Below, piece by piece: positions 9,781 through 20,923 of a stretch of DNA of 64,000 nt. Positions within the stretch are counted from its first letter, which is position 1; every line of letters begins with the position of its first letter. The position numbers were made by a program, and so were the translations under genes. The notes under the pieces were generated by a model, which was given only the letters and a program-made list of their open reading frames with translations, searched no databases and was not told the DNA's origin. This DNA is from Gnetum montanum. Lineage: Eukaryota; Streptophyta; Gnetopsida; Gnetales; Gnetaceae. The DNA is taken from assembly GCA_015680685.1 (NCBI GenBank), contig MNCI01038288.1, forward strand, positions 70,854-134,853, given 5' to 3'.

Positions 9781-11990
9781 ACATGCTAATTCTTGATTAT
9801 GTTGTGATCACAAATGACACCTAAAGCAAAGCATGGACTAGAGGTAGCACCATCCCAACTAAAGGACAAGAAACCTAGAACTAGAAAGGATCAACAATCA
9901 GAACAACCCTAGGAGTAGGTGACCAAGATTCATGCAATGGGACCTCTTCAAGAGGAGCTTGAAGTGGAATCTTTTTGACAAATTCTTGAAGCTACAATAG
10001 AGCAATCCCATTGGGATAAGGCACCAGGATCAAGGCCAAACCTTGAAGTCACTTTGATGGAGTCCTATCTAAAGAAAATTGCATTCAAGAAGGTTCAAAA
10101 ATCTATCCTTTAAGAGCTAAAATTTGGAATGTTCTTGGAGTTCGCTCCATCATATGTTAAAACTCAACTTTAGAACTCTTCCATATGGTGCATCACTTCC
10201 TGTAGGGATTGGTACATGGGAGAGACATATCTCTTTCCAGCAATAGGAAACCTGATGCCATAGTTAAGATTAAGGATATTATTTTGTCCTACTCAATGGA
10301 GGCCATCTTTTAGGCTCTTGGGTTGCCTAAAACTAGGGAAAATTTGGTGGAAATTCCAATGCAAGGAAATATAGGTGTGAAAAAAGAATATATCTAGCAA
10401 TGCTATGGAGTTGATTGCAAGGAGTATGCTGTACTCACAATGGAAGAATGAGCATATTTCAAGATCATGACCTTTCACCTCAATTTGATGATAATTCCAG
10501 GTAAGGTGATAGTCTTTTTTACCTATGCATGCATTGCTTTAAGTAGAAAATTCCTGATCAATCTTCCATAGTTGGTCTATCTCAAGATAGAAAATATCTT
10601 TAAGGATAATGAACATGGGAGGAAGACACCTCCCTTTCCATGCTTAATAGAAAATTCTATAAAAGGAGAAGAATAGTCCACTATTCAAATAATATTCTCT
10701 GTCATGCTCCCATCTATTCTTGGGTGAGGATGATGAAAGATAAAGTGCCTATCAAGGTAGTTTCAAAAGAGGAGTAACCACCATTACCATCCACTCATGA
10801 AACAAGGCTAGAGGTATGTGCTACCATGGAGCTCATGCAAAATCTCTAAGAATAACTCTTGTAGTAGTAACAAGCTAGTTTGAGTGGTGACCCACGTATC
10901 TATTAACTAGCCTTGAGCCATTTGAATGAGGTAACTTGTACAATAAGCTATTTTGAGGACACAACACCAACTTTCTTTATCCAATGAATGAAGGTGTCTA
11001 CATGCTTAAATCCTAGTGCCCAAGAGGTAACGGTGTCCATTCTAGGGATGTTGCCACTTTTTCAATGTGCTTGGAGGAGGGTGCTTGAATAATTATCTTG
11101 GTGATGAAGCACAAGGATAGAAAATGCCAGTTGAGATGGTGGTATATCGAGTGCGTGAAGCCCTGAATGTTTCTACAATGTCTGTGCTTGATATTACTAC
11201 ACTTGGAGATGTGCAAACATTTGCAGGAATGGTAAGTGGAAGGTTCAATGTAACCTAGCAAAAGGAATTTTTGGAACAACTAGTGGAAGCTTGACAATCA
11301 ATTTTAGAAGTCGTTGATCTTTTGAATGATATCACTACTACGTAGTCAGTGCTATTAGAGGAAAGGGGTAAGTGGATTATCATAGAGGCTTACCTTAAAA
11401 CAACCAAAGTTGAGAATCAATGCTTGATTGTAGAAGTTGTAGAACTTAGAGCCCACCTTGGTAATACCACAATACTCAGCCAAATAGTGACTAGGAATGA
11501 AGCTTTTTAGTAGCTTTAGTCCAAACTTCAAGAGGGTGAGTATGCAAAGAGTTGGCAATTTTTGACTAGTACTTAGCTAATGCCACCATCTATAACATTC
11601 AGAAGGACTTTTTGGAGGCTCACTAGCAAAATGCAAATCTAACTAAGGACAATCATTACCTTCATACTATCAAGCTCTAGAAAGATAAAATGGTTGAATA
11701 TATGAGATAGTAGTAGGAGTAGCTTGCCAAGGTGATAATGGACTTGAGGAGGTTGGCAGTAGAGAATCATAATCTCTTGATGAAGGAGGTTCATGGCTTT
11801 CACTAGAGGTTTTGCAATTGAAATTTCCACATGAAAAAATGAGGCCCCTAAATTCAAAAGGATAAAAAATTATTATAGAAACTAGGTCATCTTGCAAAAG
11901 GAGATCAATGAAAAAGAAATCAAACTAGCGAAGGCAAAGGTGAATGATGTCCTCTAGTATCTCCAACAAGAAGATGATATGTTGCCTTGA
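9781..11990 (+). pseudogene. ORF-X copy 1 (orphan, highly decayed retroelement accessory ORF)
   Basis: No long frame survives, but translation across frames gives the same order of motifs as the better copies at 22,860-25,640 and 53,281-56,060. These are a Lys-rich N-terminus, ELKFGMFLEFAPSYV, RDWYMGETYLF, YAVLTMEE.AYFKIMTFH, a hydrophobic stretch, PPFPCLIEN, and then helical sequence with AKVNDVL near the end. The comparable blocks in copy 2 are VKLKFGPFKKF, SYLGEIYQFW, ELTIEEKIYFKIGTYH and ALPFHCIIRK. No LTR, primer site or polypurine tract was found around it, so it is an orphan. Function unknown. Decay is heavier than in the other copies, implying an older insertion or a separate sub-family. 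Confidence 0.55.
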
Positions 11991-12797
11991 TAGGGCCTCA
12001 TCAGCGCATGATACGATGCGTCAATGAGGCCTAGTTGTCTCGTCGATGCTGCCAAGAAACTGCAGCTTGCCAGGGGATAAAGCTAATCATAAAGCTTTTC
12101 ATTTAATAGCTTGTAATGTTTGTCTTTAGAGCATGGATCATGATGGTTTGGGATTTCTTTCTATTGAGTAATAGAGTAATCTCTTGGGTTTTAAATGAAT
12201 TATTTATTGTATGAAAGATTAAGAGGCTTGGAAGATTTTATTTAAACATAATATTTTATATTTAGGTAAATCTCAAAGATGGTGGGATTTCACTAGAGCA
12301 ATTGTATAATTAGTGGAGGAATGCAAAAGGGTTTAGGTTCTTATCTCTTCAAATAGATATAATAATATTTAGAAATGCAAATCGAATGCTTAGTACGAAG
12401 ATACATTGCATTTATTAAAGGACGAAGTGTTCCAACAACATGTGGCAGTTTCCAAAATAATGTAACTTCCTTTTGACAAGGTTGAATGATGTTTTATTAG
12501 TAACAGTCGCAAGATGCCATTTGTGTGTTTTATTTTATATTTATTTATGTTTTACCCTTTTCCGTTACAGGTAATATGTGTTGATTTATAACCATTAAAA
12601 CTTTGATAAGGACGTGGTGCAGGATTCCAAAATAACATAAACTTCTTTGGAAAAGTATTGAAGTTGTTTTATTCACAAGGGTCACTTTGTAACCCTGCAG
12701 ACTTAGTTTCGTGTGGTTTTCAAATTTCTCTGGGCAGGTTTAACTGGAGAATTGCATGACGTACTTTGTTTTTTATTGACGCAGCTCTCTGTTAAAA
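11991..12797. other. Intergenic stretch before the TIR exon
   Basis: Starts with a short GC-richer patch with CpG sites (around 11,990-12,080), then AT-rich sequence. No coding signal, repeat pair or RNA gene recognised. It may contain the former promoter and leader of the TIR gene. Confidence 0.5.
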
Positions 12798-13453
12798 ATG
12801 CCAGAGATCTCTGCACTTCTGTTCCTCTGTTATTCCCTGAATATAATCGTTTTCTCCATCCTCCGACGTGTGAAGCATTTCTTTGGTCGAGAAAAGGCAA
12901 ACTTAGAATGTGTTGTATCTCCATCCCTGAAGCAGTACAGCGTATCATCTGAGAGTAAAAAAATGACATCGAGCTACAGGTTTCCTAATCTGAGGAAGAA
13001 ATTCGACGTGTTCATAAATCACAATCACAGAGGTCCCAACACAAGGGAAACCCTTGCACAGCACATGTATGATCTTCTGGAAGCCAGAGGAGTAGCGGTG
13101 TTTCTGGATGTGAAAGAAGTTGATCCTCAAGGTATGTTTCCGGAAAACATAGTAAATGCCGTTGAATCATCCAAAGTGCACATCTGCATTTTGTTCCCTG
13201 GATACGCTCAGTCGGCTTGGTGCCTCAAGGAATTGAACATAATGCTCCACAAATGCGGAAACTGATTATCATCGTGTTTGCTCATTCCCATGTTCTTCGA
13301 TGTTAAGCCCATCGATGTTCGGTTCTTAAAGGGGGCTTTCGGTCAGGGTTTCCAAATATTTTGCAAGCAACAAGGCAAGGAAACAATCCAAGAGTGAAAA
13401 AGGCTCTCTTAAAGTTCAGCGAACATTTCAGTATACGAGGGCAAAGGCTGAGA
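12798..13453 (+). pseudogene. Truncated TIR-domain disease-resistance gene fragment (first exon)
   Basis: TIR domains of plant resistance proteins signal from NAD+-cleaving assemblies. The frame reads KFDVFINHNHRGP, then LAQHMYDLLEARGVAVFLD, IVNAVESSKVHICILFPGYA, SAWCLKELNIML. It stops at 13,263-13,265, after which shifted frames continue with PMFFDVKPIDVRF, AFGQGF and KKALLKFSEHFSIRG. That is the rest of a TIR domain, broken by frameshifts and further stops. The exon seems to end at a GTAAGA donor (13,454). An upstream in-frame ATG at 12,798 would add a hydrophobic segment (ALLFLCYSLNIIVFSIL), possibly a membrane anchor; otherwise the start is ATG 12,963. No NB-ARC or LRR is seen downstream. 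Loss of function is likely; a TIR-only product is conceivable but the breaks argue against it. Confidence 0.8.
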
Positions 13454-16400
13454 GTAAGAATATACCATTAATGATGAAAATACTTTATTCTTCATTCCAG
13501 TGATTATTATGAAACATTTGATACAAATCTTGCTTTTATTTAGAAATTATGAAAATTATATTTCATAAATCTTGTTCTTTGTTCAAAAGTCATCAAATAT
13601 TTGATTTAAATACCTTATCACTTATCTATCAATTATAAATAAGATCATATAATATTAAGGTAACCAAGTGTGTTTGTTATAAATATAAATATTGCACATT
13701 GTTGTTGTATTGTATTTTATATTGTTATTGGATGAGGATTATCACTTATATAGTTATAATAGAATAATCATGTCCAAAGAATGAATAAACTCAACCATAT
13801 TATTAGTTAATATACTTAATTAAACATAACTAAATTGATACATATCATAGACCTTATTGTATACTATGACGATATCTACTAAAGATCACGGTGTAAGTGC
13901 ATATAGACATAAATTAGCATGTTAAGTTTACTAGAGCATAGCAAATCTTCAACATATGAATGATTGTTGTGACTTCAAAGAAGAAAAGCTATTTTTCATA
14001 TTTTAAACAAATCTAGTATATAAAAGATAAAATAGCTTTAAAAATGAGGGTCAATGAGAAGACAAGCTTGAACTTAAGATTGATGAAGAAAGATTCTTAA
14101 TTACGATTGTTAAAAATTACATCATTTCTAAGGTTATATATTTCAAAACTTATTGTTACATATCAAGGAGTAATAACCTTTGTTGAATTTGAGAGATCCA
14201 TTCTAAAGAAAGAAAATTGTTGAGAGATTTGTTACCATATAAAACTTATTTATAACTAATCTCAACTTTAAGGTTGTATTTTTGCAAATCAAAAATATAT
14301 GTTGAAAGGTTTCTTCAACATTATAATGTGGGTACAAAGGATCTTTAAAATCAAGATGCAAGACTAATAAGAAAGCCTTAATAGTAAAAGCATCATGTAA
14401 AATAAAATATTTTAGAGGTAGTTTTAATTTTTAGAGTGCAATAGTAATTCTTAGTTGAAGAAGAAAAGCATCGAATTCTCAATTAAAGAAGAAATGTAAT
14501 TTGATTATACTTGGATAATATTGAAATTAATTATTCCATGACCAACTCCAATTATTAGCAACCTCAAAATTATGAATGCTTTCACAAACTAATGAAAGAT
14601 GATAAGCAAATGCAAGATAGTTTTACAGAATTTAAAAAATTGAATCTCTCATCAATAATATTTCAAGAAAAATATTTATAATATGAGATCATATGATGTA
14701 TTAAAAAATTTCTCTTAAATTATGCAAGCATGAGAACATGTAGAAAAGTTATGAATCTTCTAAATTTATTACAATTCAATATAATCTAACAAATCTTTGC
14801 TCTAGTGAGTACTAATAAAAAAGGCTAATATTTTTTAGATGTTGCAAATCATTCTGTTGATAACATAGTCTAAAAATCATTCGTTATCTTTAAGATAAAG
14901 GTAATTTTAATTACCTTGTTTTTTAACTTCTAGTAATAACACTTAATTTTTGTAAAATGGATGATATTTCAGACTTCTTCTAAGGACATTATAATGGATG
15001 ATAATAATAACCAAGTCAATGATGATGTTGATAATGTACCTTGATCTTTATTATTTTAAGGCTTCTAAAAGAAATTATTAAGTGTTCTCCAATTTTTTCT
15101 TTTTCATTATTTTAAATTGAATTGAACTAATATTTTTATTACATTTGCATAGAACCAAAGGATTTATTTCACAAATTAACTTGTGCAAAATGCATCAATA
15201 GCAATAAATCTTAAGTACAATACATATGTTCAATTGTTATGTAACTTGGACAATTGTTCTATATAATTTCCTAGAACTTATATGGATAGATTGAATACCT
15301 CATATAAAGATTGATTAGAGATTTATCATTTTTTAAAAGAAATTTATTCCATATGTTAGAGTTGCTATAGTGAAAAATTCAAATTCTTTAGGTCTAAAAT
15401 TCTTCAAAAATCTTCAACAATAGATAGTCTAATCCATAAAATAGATCAAAGGATAGAATTATATTGTTTGTTCATCAAATTAAAGATTATAGTGATGAAA
15501 CTAGTAATTTTTATTAATGAAATTGGTGATAAGTTGATGAGAATAAAGAGTCTACATGATGAGATGATGGTTGCAAAAGTGATTATTAAATATCATCAAT
15601 CATCATGAGCATGATCAATTCATCCAAATAATCAAGTGGTCTTCTTCATGAAGATATTTCATCATATTACAAGGGAGAGAAGGGCCACCTACTTATGGAA
15701 ATGGATAAGGGTTATTGTACATTATTTGAGGCTAAGTTTTCCTTGTCCATTCTTTTGATAAAATGCATGTTTCAAGTGTATTTAGAATTAGTGCTGGAAA
15801 AGGATGCTTGTATACCTATTTTATATGATTTGTGCTATGAAATAAGCTCAAAATTTTCAAGAACCTATATTTATAAACCTACACATTTCAATGTTGCTTG
15901 TTGGGGATTTATAATATATATAGCAACGGTTGTTTTAATTATTATTTAGTCCTTTTATTATATTCTCTTACATGTATCAAATCTTTGGAATGGAAAGTGT
16001 CTAAATATTCATTTGTGACTTTTGTTATAATTGCATTTTATTACCATCCTTAATTATCTTAAAGAAACTAAGTTTTTTTTTCTGTTGTACATTTATACCA
16101 TTTGATGGAGCATATTTTATGAAATATTGCTAAAAATTAAATCATCCAATCTAACTTTTATTGGTGATTGGAAGATAATACACTAGTAGACAAAAAATTA
16201 GATTATTTCAAAGGGAAATAGTGAGAAGCATGATTAGAATATGAACGTTGTTGAAGAAAAATGAATGGAAAGTACTCTCTATATTCAAGATGTGCACATT
16301 TTAGGCCTGATAAAAATGTTCGTAATTTCAAATTACAAAACCAAATTTATGATAAAGAAAATGGAATTAATGAAGCTTAGTTTTAGTTGGAGAAAGGAAA

Positions 16401-16539
16401 ATTGCAAAAAGTGTTTCTAGTCAAAGGATGAAAAATTTGTGGTTTTTGTATGTAAAAAAAATATATGATAATAATAGTTGAGATGGAGCTCTAGAAATAG
16501 TCAAGTGCTAGCCAAGGATTTGATAATGCACTTACAACT
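13454..16539. other. AT-rich stretch, no gene recognised
   Basis: Searched in all frames for NB-ARC or LRR exons of the TIR gene (P-loop, GLPL and MHD-type motifs) without success. The 84-residue frame at 15,695-15,949 is hydrophobic and Ile-rich at its end, resembles nothing I know, and is probably chance. No direct or inverted repeat pairs noticed. Confidence 0.5.
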
Positions 16540-16876
16540 ATGTCACCATTAGCTCCTACATTGCATAAGTCTCCCAATTCTAGATGTAGTGATAAATCGG
16601 ATGCCTCAAAGAATGATGATGATAAGAAACAACGTAAATTTGTGCATCTACTTACTCTAAAAATTGTGCAAGAACTTCCTGGAAAACCTAGCAAAGTAGC
16701 TACATTTTTGATGGGCCACATAAAGACCCATTGTTATGTTGTGTATTCTTTTGTGGAAGAGGCCATTGTGACTCATGATGTAATATTCAATTTATAGTGG
16801 CCTCTAAATGATGGTCAAAATTTAGTTGTGGAGTTTGTAGACCTTGAAGAAGAAAAGAGAAAAATTATCAAGTTTA
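16540..16876 (+). pseudogene. Acinus-like RRM pseudogene fragment
   Basis: Acinus is a nuclear RNA-binding protein of the apoptosis- and splicing-associated complex that works with the exon junction complex. The frame carries VHLLTLKIVQELPGKPS, then TFLMGHIKTHCYVVYS, FVEEAIVTHDVIFNL and, after one in-frame TAG (16,795-16,797), WPLNDGQNLVVEFVDLEEE. This order matches the RRM of plant Acinus, especially HIKTHCYV.Y and the WP.N.G..L..EFV end. There is no intron within the matched part, which would fit a processed copy. It starts inside a low-complexity Ser/Asp/Lys linker. No further exons were recognised. The fragment is short and has a stop, so it is not functional. Confidence 0.7.
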
Positions 16877-17959
16877 GTTGCTTGAGCAACATTTGATGAA
16901 ATTTTTGCTAGATCAAGCCATAGTTTTGATATAGTGTTAATAGAACTGACAAGACTCTTATGTAATGGTTGTTAAAATATGGTCCAACTTGTCTAAATTT
17001 TTTCATCATCCCAGAAAAAGAAGCCCTTACTATAGGAAAAAGACATGTTAATCCAAAATGCAGTGATGATACTTGACCCTAAACTTTAGCAACAAATAAC
17101 ATCATAGAATATGATTTAAAAGAGGAAATTTTAAGTATGATGCCATGAACTTGATGTCAAAACTTGTAGAGGGGCACCACTTACTTTAATTAGAAGATTG
17201 AAGTCACTTACAACTCATTGTTTCTTAGTTTTGCTATCTTCTTTTGCGTCATAAAAATATTGTTCAATCTCATTTACCTGATTCAAATGACTACTACAAC
17301 TATTTCAAGTAGCATAAATAAAATTCTACATTCAAATATGATATGCCAAAAGTCCTAAAATATTGGTTATCATTATAAAAAAATGGTGAGGTTTTTTAAA
17401 ATATATGCTAGAATCAAGCTCTATTATAGCTGCTATTTTGCCCTTTTTAGGGTTTCTAGAAGGTTTAGAAACCCTAGGCAAAGGGGAAAGGTTCTATCAT
17501 ATGAAGAATCTACATGGGAATCTAGTATAATAGGATTTTCCTCATGGATGGCAATGCAAAAATTCCTAATTGTAGCTACTCTTCGATTTCAGTTCCTTGC
17601 ACATGCAAAGTTTTGCTAAATAAAGGATCATGTGGCCATAGTGTATTAGCGGAGTAAGAATTAGAGGAGGATGCAAATTTGCAAATTTCTTGCCACATTT
17701 CTTCTTCTCAATGTCGTTGGTAGCCATTTTGAAGCATCATAAAGCACAATAACATCATCATCCAACTATAGAAATTAGAAATAGTGTTGGTGTAGAGACC
17801 ATGCTTGCTAGAAACATAGCCCACAAGATCCCAATGGAAAAAGGATCTAGGGACAAATGCAAGGGGAAAAAGACACACAAGAGTTGTGTACGATGGAAAT
17901 GGAATGGTATGTGGCATGATAGTCACAAAGCTTGCACACCTACTCAAAGGCACACATAC
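16877..17959. other. Intergenic stretch up to element C
   Basis: AT-rich, no domain recognised on either strand. It contains a hairpin at 17,449-17,475 (agggtttcta / tagaaaccct, 7-base loop) whose arms carry telobox-like AAACCCTA motifs. The frames at 17,383-17,619 and 17,708-17,953 look accidental. Confidence 0.5.
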
Positions 17960-18796
17960 TGATGAGTCATGATTTGTTCGCTACGATATCGCAACCACAA
18001 TATCACGTACACGATATCATAGCCTAGACACGATATCAGATATGCGATATCGCAGCCTGTCTCCTCATCTATAAATAAGAGGCAGGTGGATTTCGTTTAG
18101 ATGCTAGTTTTAGTATTAAGGTAGGGACTTTTTGTTAGCTTTTCCTCTCAACCCTTTCTCCTAGTGCATGCCTGTAGTGTGATGATTGTAATTGTACGAC
18201 ATCCTTGTTCGAGTGTGAGGTACTTGGACATGCACATGACCGACAATAAAGATCAAGATTACTTCATCATTGCAACATCCACTTAGCTTAATTATTTAAT
18301 TGTTGTTGTTATTTATTGCTTTCTTATTTAATATCTCTCTACCCTTATCTCCTAGTAACGCTGAATGAGTACAACTTAATCACAAGCATTTAAGTGTGAC
18401 TACTTGGTAACCTAGTAGTGTACCTAGGCCATGTGCTTGGTAATCCTAGTGGTAGTCATGCACGAGGTCCAAGATGTGTATGGATGATTAAGGAATGGAT
18501 GCTCATCGCACTTAGGCTAGTTTAGAGTCTCTCTCACCCTCTCTCTCCTAGCCTAGTTGATAATATTTCCCATCATACTCAAGAGTAACATTAGTGTAGT
18601 AACACATCATACACCTCACTCTGGACTAAACCATACGTGACAAAGCTAATACTAGTCGAGGTGGGAAGATAGTGAACTATGATCTACAAGTAACTATCTA
18701 TATACCACAACTAGTCCATTTGCAAAGTTTAACTGGATCATGCATGAAGCGCTTGTATTCGTATGGTTGAGTGTAGGGGTACATTGTCACTCATCA
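17960..18796 (+). repeat. 5' LTR of element C
   Basis: An 837-bp direct repeat of 25,830-26,647 with TG...CA ends. The U3 part is crowded with GATATC palindromes (about 17,980-18,050). The U5 part shares gtaacc.agtagtg and cttggtaat blocks with the LTRs at 34,824-35,698 and 43,876-44,786, so the three belong to one family. Confidence 0.93.
18070..18077 (+). promoter_or_regulatory. LTR TATA box of element C
   Basis: TATAAATA followed by agaggcagg; the same box is kept in the 3' LTR at 25,921-25,928, just downstream of the GATATC cluster. Confidence 0.75.
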
Positions 18797-18797
18797 T

Positions 18798-18815
18798 TGG
18801 CACCATTTCTAGGGA
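18798..18815 (+). other. Primer-binding site, tRNA-Asp type, partly decayed
   Basis: TGGCACCATTTCTAGGGA starts two bases after the LTR. It resembles the complement of the tRNA-Asp 3' end used by Athila/Tat-type elements (TGGCGCCGTT...GGGA), with differences mostly of C-to-T and G-to-A type. The equivalent site of element F at 44,788-44,805 supports the reading. Confidence 0.65.
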
Positions 18816-18937
18816 TGGTGCTAGTTATCTAGATTAGTTATATCATACCAGGTCACTATATAGGAATTAACGATATACCTTTTAGGAAGAAATAATTACA
18901 AAAAGTCACATACAAATTCACACACAATTTCACAACC

Positions 18938-20923
18938 ATGCCTCTACTACAAGATTACGATAATGCCACATCTACTGAGGCAATTCATTGGAGAACCAAT
19001 GAATTATATGACAATGAAGATTGGAGTACGCAATCTGAGGTGGGGGTTTCTTATAAACATAAACGAAGGCAACATCGTCCCAATGCATGAAAGCATAACT
19101 TACTCAATGATGATGAACCCCTATTGACCACTACAAGCCCAACACAAATACAAGAGGCTGTTCAAATCTCCTGTAGGCATCATAAAGAGAGCTGCCTACC
19201 TAGGCTCGATTTAAACAACTTTCCAAATTTCTTAGGAGGCTATGACTTAGATCCACAACAACATTTACAAGCCTTCTACGATGCCTATGAATGGAATAAC
19301 ATTGATAATGGTTGGAAAAAACTCAAGATCTCTCCTATGACACTTGTTGGCCAAGCAAAAGTATGGTATAGATCATTAAAACCAAATTTAATTCGACATT
19401 GGCCAACAATGGTAGAACTATTTAACAAAATATATCAAACCTACGCAAGAGTGTTGGCCTTGAGGAAAAACATCCAAGAGTGGAAACAAGCACAACATGA
19501 ACCCTTGTACATGGCCTTAGAAAGATATTATGCACTATTAAACAATTGTCCAGGCCATGAGTTCTCCAAGGAAATTCTGATGTACCATATCATTGATGGG
19601 CTTCATAATGAAACAAGAGAGATCCTAGGAATGTATGCCCAAGGTCAACTATACGAACTATGAATCCATCAATTCCAAGAGCTTATTAAGTGGGTAGCAA
19701 AAGAAGAAGGAGAAATGGCTAGATGGGAGAGTGTTGAAAAAAATCAATGGGACCAAAATCTCAACTTAACAGAGATCCATAATCACAAAAATGAAAAATC
19801 AACCCATCTCAAGGAGGAAGAATGATCTTTTCTAGTACAACAATCATTAGATGAAATTAAGGCAAAGATCAATAAGATGCTAGAATGGATGCATAAAAAG
19901 TGTGGAGAATATATCAATATTATTGGAGATAGAGTTTTGACAACCCAAGAAGTAGGACAAAATATCATTAGACAATCAGAAAGAAGGGATGAAGAAAATA
20001 AAAGCTAAACTGCCAATCATACATATGAATGCAACATTTTTCTATAAAATCACCCCAAGGGCCAATGCCCAATATTTTTACATTTATATGAGCATTGGGA
20101 AAGCACGTTACACCAAGAGTTCGTATAGAGATACTGTGTTCGATCATCATGGAAACAATCCCAGTCATGGGGGAATCTATTCCTAAACTGGAGACACCCT
20201 TCATATCATCCAAATCCAAATGCTTATCTAGTCCAACATCCTAATTCCCCAACTAGGTCAACATACTCTATCTCACCACATTATCATTCTCTTCAATACT
20301 ATCAACCCATGTCCTCAACACAACCACTGCCTTGGGTACCTTACACTTATCCTAAATTTTAAGATTCTCATCCTTTCCCTCCTTCTACATAACCACCAAC
20401 TATTCTTAAAGTGTCTGCACTACATCAACAACCTATAAACGTTACTTGTGCTACTATTGCCAAAAGTAGTGAGAGACCTCCTCAACATCAAAGGCGTCCC
20501 TTCTTTAGACATGACCTTAGGAAGGAAGAACATAGCTCCAAGGCCACTGCATTCTCCAACTTAGCACTTGTCCAACACTATGGTGCATCCTTCTCCTTGA
20601 ATGCAATGCCTCACATAACCTCATCAGGGCCACCAATTAACACTCCAACAATCATACGGCCCAATGAATATAGCCATGGAGGACGACATCCTGATCCTTG
20701 CATACCATCTTACGGTCTCAAGCATCATAGTGGGTTAACTCTTTACTCGGGAACCACATCTTACAAATTGCCCCACTATAGTTACTATAATTATTTGTGT
20801 GATCCCCAATGGGTTAAGTATAACCAAGTTTCGATATTTCCAACATGCAAGGATCCTCATCTTTCATTTATTAATCCTCACCATGCTCAATCGTTTAGTT
20901 ATGGGGGATATCCCCCATTCTAA
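18938..20923 (+). pseudogene. Gag of element C
   Basis: One frame runs from ATG 18,938 to 20,923, broken by several stops (first TGA near 19,088). The longest open part (19,124-19,663) holds the retrotransposon Gag domain: LDLNNFPNFLGGYDLDPQ, then PMTLVGQAKVWYRSLKPN, then ALERYYALLNNCPGHEF and IIDGLHNETREILGMY. This spacing matches Gag of Athila/Tat elements. The C-terminal third (20,411-20,923) is rich in Pro, Ser, Tyr and His without a zinc knuckle that I can see. The N-terminus is acidic and resembles that of element F gag (start 44,928), which supports the chosen start. No protease follows. Confidence 0.85.

Noticed and set aside
12703-12969. Minus- and other-frame readings over the TIR exon (12,703-12,969, 12,713-12,952, 12,945-13,130)
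   Set aside because: They overlap the TIR domain in other frames and show no domain of their own.
15695-15949. 84-residue frame as a real small gene
   Set aside because: No homology, AT-driven Ile/Leu content, no neighbours or repeats supporting it.
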